DNA of 11,625 bases from JALOAT01 sp041677345 (GTDB lineage Bacteria; Pseudomonadota; Gammaproteobacteria; Thiohalomonadales; Thiohalomonadaceae). The stretch lies in assembly GCA_041677345.1 (NCBI GenBank), contig JBAYQE010000087.1, forward strand, positions 1 to 11,625, in the 5' to 3' direction. The notes beneath the pieces were generated by a model. That model did no database searches. It was given only the letters and a program-made list of their open reading frames with translations, and was not told the origin of the DNA. Position numbers and translations under genes: made by a program. Every line of letters starts with the position of its first letter. Positions within the stretch are counted from its first letter, which is position 1. Of this stretch, positions 1 through 6,953 are shown piece by piece.

Positions 1-45
1 CAGCGGTCTTCGTTGGCCCTGAGTCGCTCGTCGCCGGTTGGCTGT

Positions 46-108
46 CGGTCGTCGGTGGTCGGACGTCGGTCGGCGTTCGCCGGTCGTCGGTCGTCGGTCG
101 TCGGTCGC
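46..108. repeat. Heptamer tandem tract, nine CGGTCGT-like units
   Basis: Nine 7-bp units lie in perfect register. Units 1 (46-52) and 6-8 (81-101) are exactly CGGTCGT, and the others differ at one to three positions. The tract is non-coding and lies beyond the end of the recR operon. It resembles a short variable-number repeat (VNTR); copy number may vary between strains, but that is inference. Nothing else recognisable lies between 1 and 160. Confidence 0.75.
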
Positions 109-167
109 GGAGATCGTCGCACTGTGCCACGTTTTTTCGCAAGCGAAGCGGCCACAACAAGACCATG

Positions 168-320
168 CCGCGAATGGTTGCCGAAACCGCGGCGGGGACA
201 TCATGCCACCGCGGCTTGTCGTTTCCACCTGCAGGAGCGGCCACCGGCCGCGAATGGTTGCCGAAACCGCAGCGGAGACATCATGCCACCGCGGTTTGTC
301 GTTTCCACCTGTAGGAGCGG
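168..320. repeat. 80-bp direct tandem repeat (two copies, second truncated)
   Basis: Copy 1 is 168-247 and copy 2 is 248-320. Over the 73 bp they share I count four differences, at 191/271, 196/276, 215/295 and 232/312. Each copy has a block starting CCGCGAATGGTTG, a block CATCATGCCACCGCGG and then a REP-like core (C/T)AGGAGCGG. Copy 2 breaks off at 320, nine bases before the recR stop codon. The same modules recur around 10156-10336, so this belongs to a dispersed intergenic repeat family. Confidence 0.85.
231..252. repeat. REP-like palindrome core
   Basis: GCAGGAGC precedes a perfect hairpin: GCGGCC (237-242), loop ACC, GGCCGC (246-251). This is the same core as at 10179 and 10313. It lies downstream of recR, where a stable hairpin could stabilise the mRNA 3' end or help stop transcription; no U-tract follows on either strand, so it is not a classical intrinsic terminator. 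Confidence 0.7.
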
Positions 321-328
321 AGGCTGGC

Positions 329-925
329 TCAGATCTCGCGCCGGCCGTGGAAGGCATGCGACAGCGTGCCGCCGTCCACATACTCCAGCTCGCCGCCCAA
401 GGGCACGCCGTGGGCGATGCGGGTGACGCGGATGCCGCGGGCGTGCACCATCTCGCCGATGTAATGGGCCGTGGCCTCGCCCTCGACGGTGGGATTGGTG
501 GCGAGGATCACTTCGCTCACCTCACCTTCGTCGAGGCGTTGCGCCAAGTGCCCGAGCCCCAGCTCGGCGGGACCGATGCCGTCCAACGGTGAAAGCCGGC
601 CCATGAGCACGAAATACAGCCCCTGGAAGCCGGTGGACTGCTCGATGGCCTGCACGTCCGTGGGCGATTCCACCACACACAACAACGTGCGGTCGCGCTT
701 GCTGCTGGCGCAGATGGGACACAGTTCGTCTTCGCTGAGACTGCGGCACAGCCGACAGTGACCCACCTTCTCCACGGCCTCATCCAACGCTCGGGCAATG
801 CGACGTGCGCCGTCGCGGTCGCGCTCCAGCAGGTGATAGGCCATGCGCTGCGCGGACTTGGGTCCTACGCCGGGCAACCGGCGCAAGGCGCCGATGAGCT
901 CCTGGATGAGCGGCGTATGGCCCAT
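329..925 (-). CDS. recR: Recombination mediator protein RecR
   Basis: The 198-aa product has the usual RecR length. RecR works with RecF and RecO to load RecA onto SSB-coated single-stranded gaps during DNA repair. The domains occur in order: an N-terminal helix-hairpin-helix (LPGVGPKSAQRMA, about 17-29), a four-cysteine zinc site (Cys57, Cys60, Cys69, Cys72), and a Toprim domain with VVESPTD (84-90) and ATNPTVEGEATA (142-153). The C-terminal IAHGVPLGGELEYVDGGTLSHA matches the family closely. The start is four bases after the ybaB stop and has no clear Shine-Dalgarno sequence, so translation is probably coupled to ybaB. It is the last gene of the dnaX-ybaB-recR operon; REP-like repeats begin nine bases beyond its stop codon. 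Confidence 0.97.
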   Translation of the reverse strand: MGHTPLIQELIGALRRLPGVGPKSAQRMAYHLLERDRDGARRIARALDEAVEKVGHCRLCRSLSEDELCPICASSKRDRTLLCVVESPTDVQAIEQSTGFQGLYFVLMGRLSPLDGIGPAELGLGHLAQRLDEGEVSEVILATNPTVEGEATAHYIGEMVHARGIRVTRIAHGVPLGGELEYVDGGTLSHAFHGRREI

Positions 926-929
926 GGGT

Positions 930-1253
930 TCAGAATGGCAGCTTGAAGCCGCCAGCCAAGTCCAAGCCGGCAGTCACGGCGGCCATGCGCTCCTGGGTGT
1001 GCTGTTCCAAGGTGCGTACCGCGTCGTTCACGGCAGCGGCAATGAGATCCTCGAGCATTTCCTTGTCGTTCATCAGGCTCTGATCGATGGAGACACGCTT
1101 CACGTCGTGCCGACCGGTCATGAGCACGCTCACCAGACCACCGCCCGCCTGGCCCGTGATCTCTATGCGTGCCATCTCTTCCTGCACCTTCTGCACCTCA
1201 GCCTGCATCTGCTGGGCCTGTTTCATCAGCTTGCTGAGACCACCTTTTATCAT
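930..1253 (-). CDS. ybaB: YbaB/EbfC family nucleoid-associated protein
   Basis: The 107-aa product matches the YbaB/EbfC family along its whole length: an N-terminal GGLSKLMKQAQQMQ helix (4-17) that forms a long amphipathic coil with residues up to about 35, a central GGGLVSVLMTGRHDVKRVSID strand region, the signature DKEMLEDLIAAAVNDA (63-78), and the terminal GFKLPF. Family members are small dimers that bind DNA in the nucleoid. The gene sits between dnaX and recR, the arrangement conserved across many bacteria. A GAGG Shine-Dalgarno lies about seven to nine bases upstream of the ATG. The 101-bp gap from dnaX contains a six-bp-stem hairpin. Confidence 0.95.
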   Translation of the reverse strand: MIKGGLSKLMKQAQQMQAEVQKVQEEMARIEITGQAGGGLVSVLMTGRHDVKRVSIDQSLMNDKEMLEDLIAAAVNDAVRTLEQHTQERMAAVTAGLDLAGGFKLPF

Positions 1254-1270
1254 GTCGTTTTCCTCGTGCG

Positions 1271-1285
1271 GGAGGCTGTGCCTCC
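1271..1285 (-). other. Hairpin in the dnaX-ybaB gap
   Basis: GGAGGC (1271-1276), loop of three bases, GCCTCC (1280-1285) form a perfect six-bp stem in the ybaB leader, just before its Shine-Dalgarno in the direction of transcription. There is no following T-run, so it is not an intrinsic terminator. It could be an mRNA processing or pausing structure; the role is unknown. Confidence 0.4.
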
Positions 1286-1354
1286 ATGGTTATCAAGATT
1301 CTTCAAGCATGGATTCGCCGCGCCGGCGGCGCACATCCCGTGGGACAAACCACG

Positions 1355-3070
1355 TCAGTCGTCCACCGGCCGGATGGAGCCCTGCGGGATGCTGCCGTCG
1401 AAATGGTCCACCAGAGCGCGCACCGCCGGATCGGCCTCGATGGCCTCCTCCGCCTGGCGCTGGCGTTCCACGTGGTTACGCTCGCGCACCATGGCCGGGG
1501 TGATGCCTCCGCTGCCCACGGTGATTGTGATCTTCACCGGACGGCCGACGAAATCCTCCAGGCTCTTGCGCAGGGCCTCCTCGCGTTTTTCGCTGCGAAA
1601 GTGTGCGTGCGCAGGCTCCAGCGCCAGATCGAAGCGATCGCCCTCGCGGCGCCGCAGGGAACACTGCTGGGCGAACTGGCGCACCATGGGCGTAAGCGGT
1701 AATTGTGCCACCAGTCCCGCCCATTCTTCGCTGTCGCCGGTGGCGGCCGAGGGCTCACGCACCTCGCGCGGCGGCACGGCGACAGGCTGCGGTGCCGCCG
1801 CCATGGGTACGGGAGACTCAACCACCGTGCTCGCTGCCGGTTCGACCACCCGTGCCGGTGCAGAATTCACCGGGTTGGCAGTCGGAACCGCCGTAGCGGG
1901 CCGTCCCGCTGCGGGTGAGGCGTCCCGGCCGCTCGACGGTACGGGCCGCTCCCGCGCGGCACTGACCGCTGGCCGTGTATTGCCATCGTCGGGGCGGAAG
2001 GCAAGCATACGCAGCATGAGCATCTCGAATCCAGCACGGGCCTCCGGGGCCAATGGCAGGTCGCGGCGACCGGTGAGCGCGATCTGGTACCAGAGCTGGA
2101 CGTCTTCGGGCGTCACGCGCGCGGCCAGGGTGCGTACCGCATCGCCCTCGCCCAAGGTGTCGTCCACGGCCTCAGGCAGCACCTGGGCCAGCGCGAGCTT
2201 GTGCAGCACGGACACCAGTTCCCCAAGCACACCTACGTAGTCGGGCCCCTGCTCCTCCAGGACGCGGCACGCCGCCAACAGGCCTTCGGCGTCGTTGGCG
2301 GCCAGCTTTTCCAGCAACGCGAACACCTGACCCCGATCGATGGTACCCAGCATGTCACGCACCTCACGCGCGTCCACGCGTCCTCCGCCGAAGGCGATGG
2401 CTTGGTCGAGGAGGCTGAGGGCATCGCGCATGCTGCCGTCGGCGGCGCGCGCCAGCTCATGGACAGCGGCCGGCTCGGCGGGTATGCCCTCGCGTGCGAG
2501 TACGTCTGTCAGGTGCCCGGCGATGAGTTCGGGCGTCAGGCGCTTGAGGTTGAACTGCAGGCAGCGCGAAAGGACGGTGACCGGCAACTTCTGGGGGTCG
2601 GTGGTCGCCAGCAGGAACTTCACATGGGGCGGCGGCTCCTCCAGGGTCTTCAGCAGGGCGTTGAAGCTGCTGTTGGAGAGCATGTGCACCTCGTCGATGA
2701 GGTACACCTTGTAACGGCCGCGGGTGGGGGCGTACTGCACGTTATCGAGCAGGTCGCGGGTATCCTCCACCTTGGTGCGCGAGGCGGCATCCACCTCGAT
2801 GAGGTCGACGAAACGGCCCTCGTCGATCTCGCGACAGCTGGCGCATTCACCGCAGGGGCGTGAGCTCATACCCTGTTCGCAGTTGATGGATTTGGCGAGG
2901 ATGCGCGCCACCGTGGTCTTTCCCACGCCGCGCGTGCCGGTGAACAGGAAGGCGTGGTGCAGCCGATCGTTGTCGAGGGCATTGATGAGGGCGCGCAACA
3001 CGTGCTCCTGCCCGACCATCTCGGGAAAGGAACGCGGGCGCCACTTGCGGGCGAGGACCTGATAGCTCAT
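1355..3070 (-). CDS. dnaX: DNA polymerase III subunit tau/gamma (DnaX)
   Basis: The 571-aa product is the ATPase of the replicative clamp loader, which opens the beta sliding clamp and, as tau, tethers the polymerase cores and the DnaB helicase. Visible motifs are the N-terminal YQVLARKWRP, Walker A GTRGVGKT (45-52), the zinc module Cys64, Cys73, Cys76 and Cys79, Walker B LIDEVHM (124-130), and the SRC arginine finger (168-170). A Pro/Ala-rich linker spans about 365-446. The C-terminal tau-specific domain (447-571) ends in a typical DPAVRALVDHFDGSIPQGSIRP motif. It is shorter than the E. coli protein (643 aa), mainly in the linker. I see no A-AAA-AAG-type slippery site, so a short gamma form by frameshifting is not supported. 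It starts at the family-typical MSYQVLARKW and heads the dnaX-ybaB-recR operon. Confidence 0.97.
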   Translation of the reverse strand: MSYQVLARKWRPRSFPEMVGQEHVLRALINALDNDRLHHAFLFTGTRGVGKTTVARILAKSINCEQGMSSRPCGECASCREIDEGRFVDLIEVDAASRTKVEDTRDLLDNVQYAPTRGRYKVYLIDEVHMLSNSSFNALLKTLEEPPPHVKFLLATTDPQKLPVTVLSRCLQFNLKRLTPELIAGHLTDVLAREGIPAEPAAVHELARAADGSMRDALSLLDQAIAFGGGRVDAREVRDMLGTIDRGQVFALLEKLAANDAEGLLAACRVLEEQGPDYVGVLGELVSVLHKLALAQVLPEAVDDTLGEGDAVRTLAARVTPEDVQLWYQIALTGRRDLPLAPEARAGFEMLMLRMLAFRPDDGNTRPAVSAARERPVPSSGRDASPAAGRPATAVPTANPVNSAPARVVEPAASTVVESPVPMAAAPQPVAVPPREVREPSAATGDSEEWAGLVAQLPLTPMVRQFAQQCSLRRREGDRFDLALEPAHAHFRSEKREEALRKSLEDFVGRPVKITITVGSGGITPAMVRERNHVERQRQAEEAIEADPAVRALVDHFDGSIPQGSIRPVDD

Positions 3071-3098
3071 CGCGACTCTCGAACGAAAACGTCGGGCG

Positions 3099-3131
3099 AT
3101 TATACCCGCGCGGCCGGCGGTACGGGGTCAA
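3099..3131 (-). promoter_or_regulatory. Candidate dnaX promoter with perfect -10
   Basis: On the minus strand, TATAAT (3104-3099) lies 28 bases before the dnaX ATG, an exact sigma-70 -10 hexamer. A TTGACC (3131-3126) lies upstream, but at 21 bases spacing, longer than the usual 16-18; at the normal distance the sequence is a poor -35. The start site would be near 3092, giving a leader of about 20 bases. Confidence 0.55.
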
Positions 3132-3232
3132 GTCCGCAAATGAACGCCAACGAACGCAAATGCATGTACAGAGCAGGTCCATGCCCGCGCTGTGAACGCC
3201 TGGGGTCGCATTTCGCGCCCTTTTGCGGACTT
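3130..3232. repeat. 11-bp inverted repeat between ffs and dnaX
   Basis: AAGTCCGCAAA (3130-3140) is exactly repeated in inverse orientation as TTTGCGGACTT (3222-3232), with 81 bases between. Next to the left arm, CGCAAATG occurs twice (3136-3143 and again near 3156) around an AACGCCAACG spacer. The segment lies between the 4.5S RNA gene and the dnaX promoter. It may be a remnant of a small mobile repeat, or it could form the base of an RNA structure. No coding potential is seen. Confidence 0.5.
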
Positions 3233-3262
3233 TCCAAGTGGGTAACAACCGACGGAAAGGGA

Positions 3263-3375
<113 letters not shown>

Positions 3376-3442
3376 ATCGACTCGGGAATGCTCCGGCGAA
3401 AGCACCGGATTCGTGATGCGGATCGCCAGATCTGCAATGCAG

Positions 3443-3536
<94 letters not shown>

Positions 3537-3585
3537 GGGAACTTCCGGGGCGGGCCCCGAAAGAGCGCGCAAGGTTAAACCAGAA

Positions 3586-3610
3586 CGTGCCGCTGCGCAA
3601 CAGCGGCACG
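3586..3610 (-). terminator. Probable terminator hairpin after the PRC/EF-hand gene
   Basis: A perfect 10-bp stem (CGTGCCGCTG, five-base loop, CAGCGGCACG) lies 48 bases past the stop of the 3659-4456 gene and before tRNA-Ser. On the minus strand it is followed by TTCTGGTTTAA, a broken T-tract. It probably separates the two transcription units, although the T-tract is weaker than in a classical intrinsic terminator. Confidence 0.6.
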
Positions 3611-3658
3611 CATTCGCTTGGACCCGCCGGCCGGCAAGAATTGCGGCGTGTACTGCGC

Positions 3659-4456
3659 TCAGCGCGCGCCCTGGGGATCGCGTTGGCGGGTCTGGTCGCG
3701 CTGGCGCAACTGCTGCTCATCCCGCATGGCGTCACGCGGAGCGGACTGCTCCCCACCCCCGGGTTTCATCTGTTCGCTGAAGCTGGCGAACTCCGCTTGG
3801 TCGAGTTTGCCGTCCTGGTTCGTATCGAGGGACGGCAGCAGGTCCGCCAATGCCTCATGCTGCCCTGCCTCCTGTGAGGAGATGAAGCCGTCACCGTCGC
3901 TGTCCAGGTTCTCGAAGCTGATGCCGGCCACGTCCGCCGACGGCGGCTGGCCCGGGGCCGCGGCTGCATCGGAGATACGCGTCTGCTCGGTAAGTACCTG
4001 GAAATCATCGGCATTGTAGGCTTTGCCGCGGTTGCGCAGGTCGCTGCGGGTCTTGGCCATGCTGGTGACCAGCTGGTTGTCCTCAAACTGAATCTCCGCC
4101 AGTGGCACCACCACCTGGCGCTGTCCGAAACCGAGAAAACCGCCCACGCCCACGATGGCGTTGATGGAGTCGTCGGTAGTGTTGCGGGCCACGTCCTTCA
4201 CCGTGCCCAGCTCATCGCCATCGGCGCTCAGCAGCGGTCGACCCGTGATTTCCCCCGCGGTCATCTCGGCCAGTTCCGGGCTGATGCCACCGGCTCCCAT
4301 GGGTTGTCCGGTGGGCATGCCCGCGGTATCGGGCACTGGCGTCACCACCGCACCGGGCGCCTGCTCCGGTGAACTCTGTTGCTGTTGGGCGGACTGGGCG
4401 TACAGGGCTGTCGCGAACGCCAGCGTGAGCGCAGCAGCAAGCGTGCGGTACATCAT
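3659..4456 (-). CDS. Exported PRC-barrel protein with two EF-hands
   Basis: The 265-aa product begins with a signal peptide (charged MMYR, hydrophobic 5-19, cleavage likely ALYA|QS at 20/21), so it should be periplasmic or secreted. A Gln/Pro-rich segment (24-55) follows, then a PRC-barrel-like domain at about 62-135 (AGEITGRPLLSADGDELGTVKDV; GFGQRQVVVPLAEIQF). Two canonical EF-hand loops come next: Asp185-Asp187-Asp189-Phe191-Ser193-Glu196 and Asp211-Asn213-Asp215-Lys217-Asp219-Glu222. Both carry all acidic ligands, so calcium binding is likely. The tail (239-265) is rich in Arg, Gln and Asp. AAGGAGG (4468-4462) is five bases from the first ATG and eight from the second (4453), so the true start may be one codon later. 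Function is unknown; calcium-responsive envelope stress is a guess. Confidence 0.85.
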   Translation of the reverse strand: MMYRTLAAALTLAFATALYAQSAQQQQSSPEQAPGAVVTPVPDTAGMPTGQPMGAGGISPELAEMTAGEITGRPLLSADGDELGTVKDVARNTTDDSINAIVGVGGFLGFGQRQVVVPLAEIQFEDNQLVTSMAKTRSDLRNRGKAYNADDFQVLTEQTRISDAAAAPGQPPSADVAGISFENLDSDGDGFISSQEAGQHEALADLLPSLDTNQDGKLDQAEFASFSEQMKPGGGEQSAPRDAMRDEQQLRQRDQTRQRDPQGAR

Positions 4457-4503
4457 ACAGGCCTCCTTGGCTGATCCTTCGAGCCCTTCCCGGGCGCTCC
4501 CCG

Positions 4504-4510
4504 AATATAG
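4504..4510 (-). promoter_or_regulatory. Candidate -10 element for the PRC/EF-hand gene
   Basis: On the minus strand CTATATT lies about 48 bases before the start codon, with no recognisable -35 hexamer at 16-18 bases. A C directly before a TATATT-like hexamer is typical of sigma-S (stationary phase) promoters. Weak evidence; the divergent 200-bp region also serves greB. Confidence 0.35.
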
Positions 4511-4575
4511 GTCACGGATCGCGCCTATCCGCCCGCGGCAATCGGCTTTCGTCCAAACTGCGAGGCAGTGCTCAC

Positions 4576-4604
4576 CTGAGCCTTGGCGTGCCCTCGGTTA
4601 TCCT
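4576..4604 (+). promoter_or_regulatory. Weak candidate promoter for greB
   Basis: TATCCT (4599-4604) with CTGAGC (4576-4581) at 17 bases spacing is the best-placed sigma-70-like pair upstream of greB. It matches the -35 consensus at only three positions. The predicted leader is about 45 bases. Confidence 0.3.
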
Positions 4605-4657
4605 GTGAAGCTGCAGCCTGTTGCAATAACCAACCGAGGATCACCCGTACCGAGACC

Positions 4658-5164
<507 letters not shown>

Positions 5165-5468
5165 CCCAGCCGTGGGCGAAATCCACCCTTGTCGGGGCCG
5201 GCGCAATGGGAGGCTGGTCTGCCCCCGCGCACAGCAACACAGTATCAGGCCATCGCCAGTTCGAAACCCATCCCGCCAACCACGCGATGCGCAGCATGGT
5301 GCCGCGTGACGCGTGCGCCTCCACCGCCTCCTGACAACGGTCCCCGTGCATGCCCCGGGCACACAGTCACCGGAACAAACGTAATTGCAAAGCCCCGGAG
5401 GCTGAACTTGACTCACGGCAGACCAACCATCAGCGGGGGTGCCCGCGCCGCGCGACAGGAGCCATCCC
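5165..5468 (+). other. Intergenic region greB to membrane protein (304 bp)
   Basis: No gene, RNA or repeat is recognised. Only a weak four-bp hairpin (GTGG/CCAC, about 5172-5186) follows greB. TTGACT occurs near 5409 but has no -10 at a suitable distance. The Shine-Dalgarno of the next gene ends the region. Confidence 0.5.
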
Positions 5469-6290
5469 ATGGAAGCCCATACCATAGAATCGAACGTACC
5501 CACCGGCATCGCGACCCGTCGGGCCGCTATTCCTGCAATTCGCTGGAGCGCGATCTTCGCCGGGGCCGTGGCCGGCCTTGCCACCTACATGCTGCTGTTG
5601 TTGCTTGGTATCGCCGTGGGCCTCATTGCAGCGGACGCGGCAGCCGGGGCGGGTACTGCGGTCCCCATCGCCGCCGCCATCTGGAGCAGCATCTGCACGC
5701 TCATTTCTGCATTCGTTGGCGCGTATGTGGCCGCACGTATGTCGGGACTTGCCAGGCGCACCGACGGTGTACTGCACGGCTTCGTCGCCTGGGCGACCGT
5801 GATGGTGTTGTTCGCGTGGCTGGCCACCACAGCCATTGGCGGCCTGCTCGGTGGTGCATTTGGTCTCGTGATACAAGGCGCAGAAGCGACAGCCGCCACG
5901 GGCCAGGGTGGCACCATCACACAGCAGATTCAGTCCATCATCGGCGGCAGTGAAGATACACGCATCAACGCGCAGGATCTTGCCGCTGTGCAGGACAGTT
6001 TGCAGGCCGGTGATCGCGCCGGGGCCGTGGATTACATGATGAACCAGATGGGTTTCAGCGAGGAACGCGCAAACATCATTGCCGATAACCTGGCGCCTCT
6101 CGTGAGCCCTGGCGGCGAGGGTTCGGCGCAGGCTGCCGCCGACACGCTCAGCGCCGCCTCATGGTGGCTGTTCATCGCCATCGCACTGTCGCTTCTCATG
6201 GGACTGTGGGGCGGCCTCATGGGTGCGCGTGCCATCAGCGATCGCACCATTGGCGATCACTCCGACGAGCGTCATTACCGCACATTTTGA
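5469..6290 (+). CDS. Integral membrane protein of unknown function, four predicted helices
   Basis: The 273-aa product has a short N-terminal segment (1-24), then hydrophobic stretches at about 27-55, 65-90, 101-135 and 231-253. A soluble loop at about 138-228 is rich in Gln, Ala and acidic residues and contains AAVQDSLQAGDRAGAVDYMMNQMGFSEERA. Helix 1 begins with IRWSAIFAGAVAGLATYMLLLLLGIAVGL, a pattern I associate with YrzE/PhnA-like membrane proteins of unknown role; that assignment is from memory and uncertain. The helices are rich in small residues (GGLLGGAFGL, GLWGGLMGAR). ATG 5469 is preferred over the upstream 5439 start because CAGGAG (5456-5461) lies seven bases before it. The stop overlaps the region holding the csp promoter. 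Confidence 0.75.
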   Translation: MEAHTIESNVPTGIATRRAAIPAIRWSAIFAGAVAGLATYMLLLLLGIAVGLIAADAAAGAGTAVPIAAAIWSSICTLISAFVGAYVAARMSGLARRTDGVLHGFVAWATVMVLFAWLATTAIGGLLGGAFGLVIQGAEATAATGQGGTITQQIQSIIGGSEDTRINAQDLAAVQDSLQAGDRAGAVDYMMNQMGFSEERANIIADNLAPLVSPGGEGSAQAAADTLSAASWWLFIAIALSLLMGLWGGLMGARAISDRTIGDHSDERHYRTF

Positions 6291-6317
6291 GTGCACCTCT
6301 TGCATTCCGGGCTGCGT

Positions 6318-6324
6318 CTATACT
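6318..6324 (+). promoter_or_regulatory. Candidate csp promoter -10
   Basis: CTATACT is a near-ideal -10 (TATACT) with the preceding C favoured by sigma-S. TTGCAT (6300-6305) is only 13 bases upstream, too close for a normal -35. A start near 6331 would give a leader of about 59 bases, shorter than the long cold-shock leader of E. coli cspA. Confidence 0.5.
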
Positions 6325-6389
6325 CTCACCGCCGTGACGTTGAGCGCGTCAGGCAGCAAACGCCAGGTTTTCAATCACGAGGTAATGGC

Positions 6390-6596
6390 ATGACCAAAGG
6401 TACGGTGAAGTGGTTCAACGATGCGAAGGGGTTCGGATTCATCGCCCCCGAGGAAGGCGGCGAAGATGTCTTCGTTCACTACTCGGCGATCGTAGGCAGT
6501 GGATTCCGCACGCTGACCGAAGGACAGATGGTGACCTTCGACCTGCAGCGCGGCCCCAAGGGATTGCAGGCATCCAATGTGATGCCTGCGCGCTGA
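6390..6596 (+). CDS. Cold-shock protein, CspA family
   Basis: The 68-aa product is a single cold-shock domain (OB fold) that binds single-stranded RNA and DNA and acts as an RNA chaperone or antiterminator. TKGTVKWFNDAKGFGFI (2-18) contains the RNP1 motif KGFGFI, and DVFVHYSAI (26-34) contains RNP2. FDLQRGPKGLQASNV (50-64) closes the barrel. Length is typical (about 67-70 aa). The ATG at 6390 is set by the family N terminus and by ACGAGGT (6377-6383) upstream; an ATG at 6385 is out of frame, and an upstream in-frame extension from 6291 has no similarity. A hairpin terminator follows 28 bases after the stop. Whether it is cold-induced or constitutive cannot be read from the sequence. Confidence 0.95.
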   Translation: MTKGTVKWFNDAKGFGFIAPEEGGEDVFVHYSAIVGSGFRTLTEGQMVTFDLQRGPKGLQASNVMPAR

Positions 6597-6624
6597 ACGC
6601 CTGTGCGGTAGCAGGCCCGGCACC

Positions 6625-6654
6625 ACCCCGCCGCAAGGCGGGGTCGTCGTTTTC
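6625..6654 (+). terminator. Intrinsic terminator of the cold-shock gene
   Basis: An eight-bp stem (ACCCCGCC 6625-6632, GCAA tetraloop of the GNRA type, GGCGGGGT 6637-6644) is followed by CGTCGTTTTC. The T-run is short, but the stem is very stable and the position directly after csp is right. Confidence 0.75.
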
Positions 6655-6875
6655 AATGCGTGCACAAAGACGCCCTTTCACTGCATCCGGTACACACACG
6701 CATCGGGACATCACGTACGCCAGACCACACCCCGCTTCCTGAACCCGCGGCCAACTGTGCGTGGTCCGTTCTATCCTTAAAGGGCAACTGTGCCTGCAAC
6801 CATACCTGCAGGTGCAGGCGCAGGGTGGAATGACACCGTCGACGCGGGGCCGTCATGAAGAAGCTGTTGAACACC
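6655..6875 (+). other. Non-coding region upstream of prkA
   Basis: No gene is supported. Within it GCCTGCA (6792-6798) and TGCAGGC (6813-6819) form an inverted repeat whose 14-base loop itself contains the palindrome CCTGCAGG. This could be a regulator site or RNA structure; nothing more can be said. Confidence 0.4.
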
Positions 6876-6900
6876 TTTTCACTCACACCTTGTGAGAAAA
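6876..6900. promoter_or_regulatory. Perfect dyad upstream of prkA, candidate operator
   Basis: CTCACA (6882-6887), CCT, TGTGAG (6891-6896) is a perfect inverted repeat, flanked further out by TTTT and AAAA. Its centre lies about 47 bases before the predicted prkA start site, where activators often bind. No T-run follows, so it is not a terminator. The half-sites resemble Crp half-sites but face the opposite way (TCACA-N3-TGTGA), so Crp is not implied. Confidence 0.45.
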
Positions 6901-6909
6901 ATAGCGGTG

Positions 6910-6930
6910 GGCCCGGCGTTGGCTAAACTT
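6910..6930 (+). promoter_or_regulatory. Overlapping candidate sigma-54 and sigma-S promoter of prkA
   Basis: GG (6910-6911) and GC (6922-6923) have the exact 10-base spacing of a sigma-54 -24/-12 promoter, within GGGCCC-N5-TGGCT (8 of 11 consensus positions). CTAAACTT (6923-6930) overlaps it and resembles a sigma-S -10. Both predict a start near 6935, about 18 bases before the ATG. GG/GC pairs are common in GC-rich DNA, so the sigma-54 reading is tentative. Confidence 0.4.
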
Positions 6931-6953
6931 CATCGAGGCAACGGGCGAGAACA

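Noticed and set aside
168..320. CRISPR array
   Set aside because: Only two copies with an 80-bp period and no unique spacers between short repeats; no cas genes. It is a tandem duplication of an intergenic element.
13..592. Overlapping plus-strand frames at the left edge
   Set aside because: They are translations of the heptamer tract and REP repeats (for example GRRSSVVGR) running into antisense recR; no protein family is recognisable.
1570..1600. Programmed frameshift in dnaX producing gamma
   Set aside because: The only A-run nearby on the coding strand (GAAAAAC) is not a proper slippery heptamer and is in the far C-terminal domain, too late for a gamma form.
843..2240. 465-aa open frame on the plus strand
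   Set aside because: It lies opposite recR, ybaB and dnaX. The translation is low-complexity Ser/Arg/Ala without motifs, so it is a codon-bias shadow.
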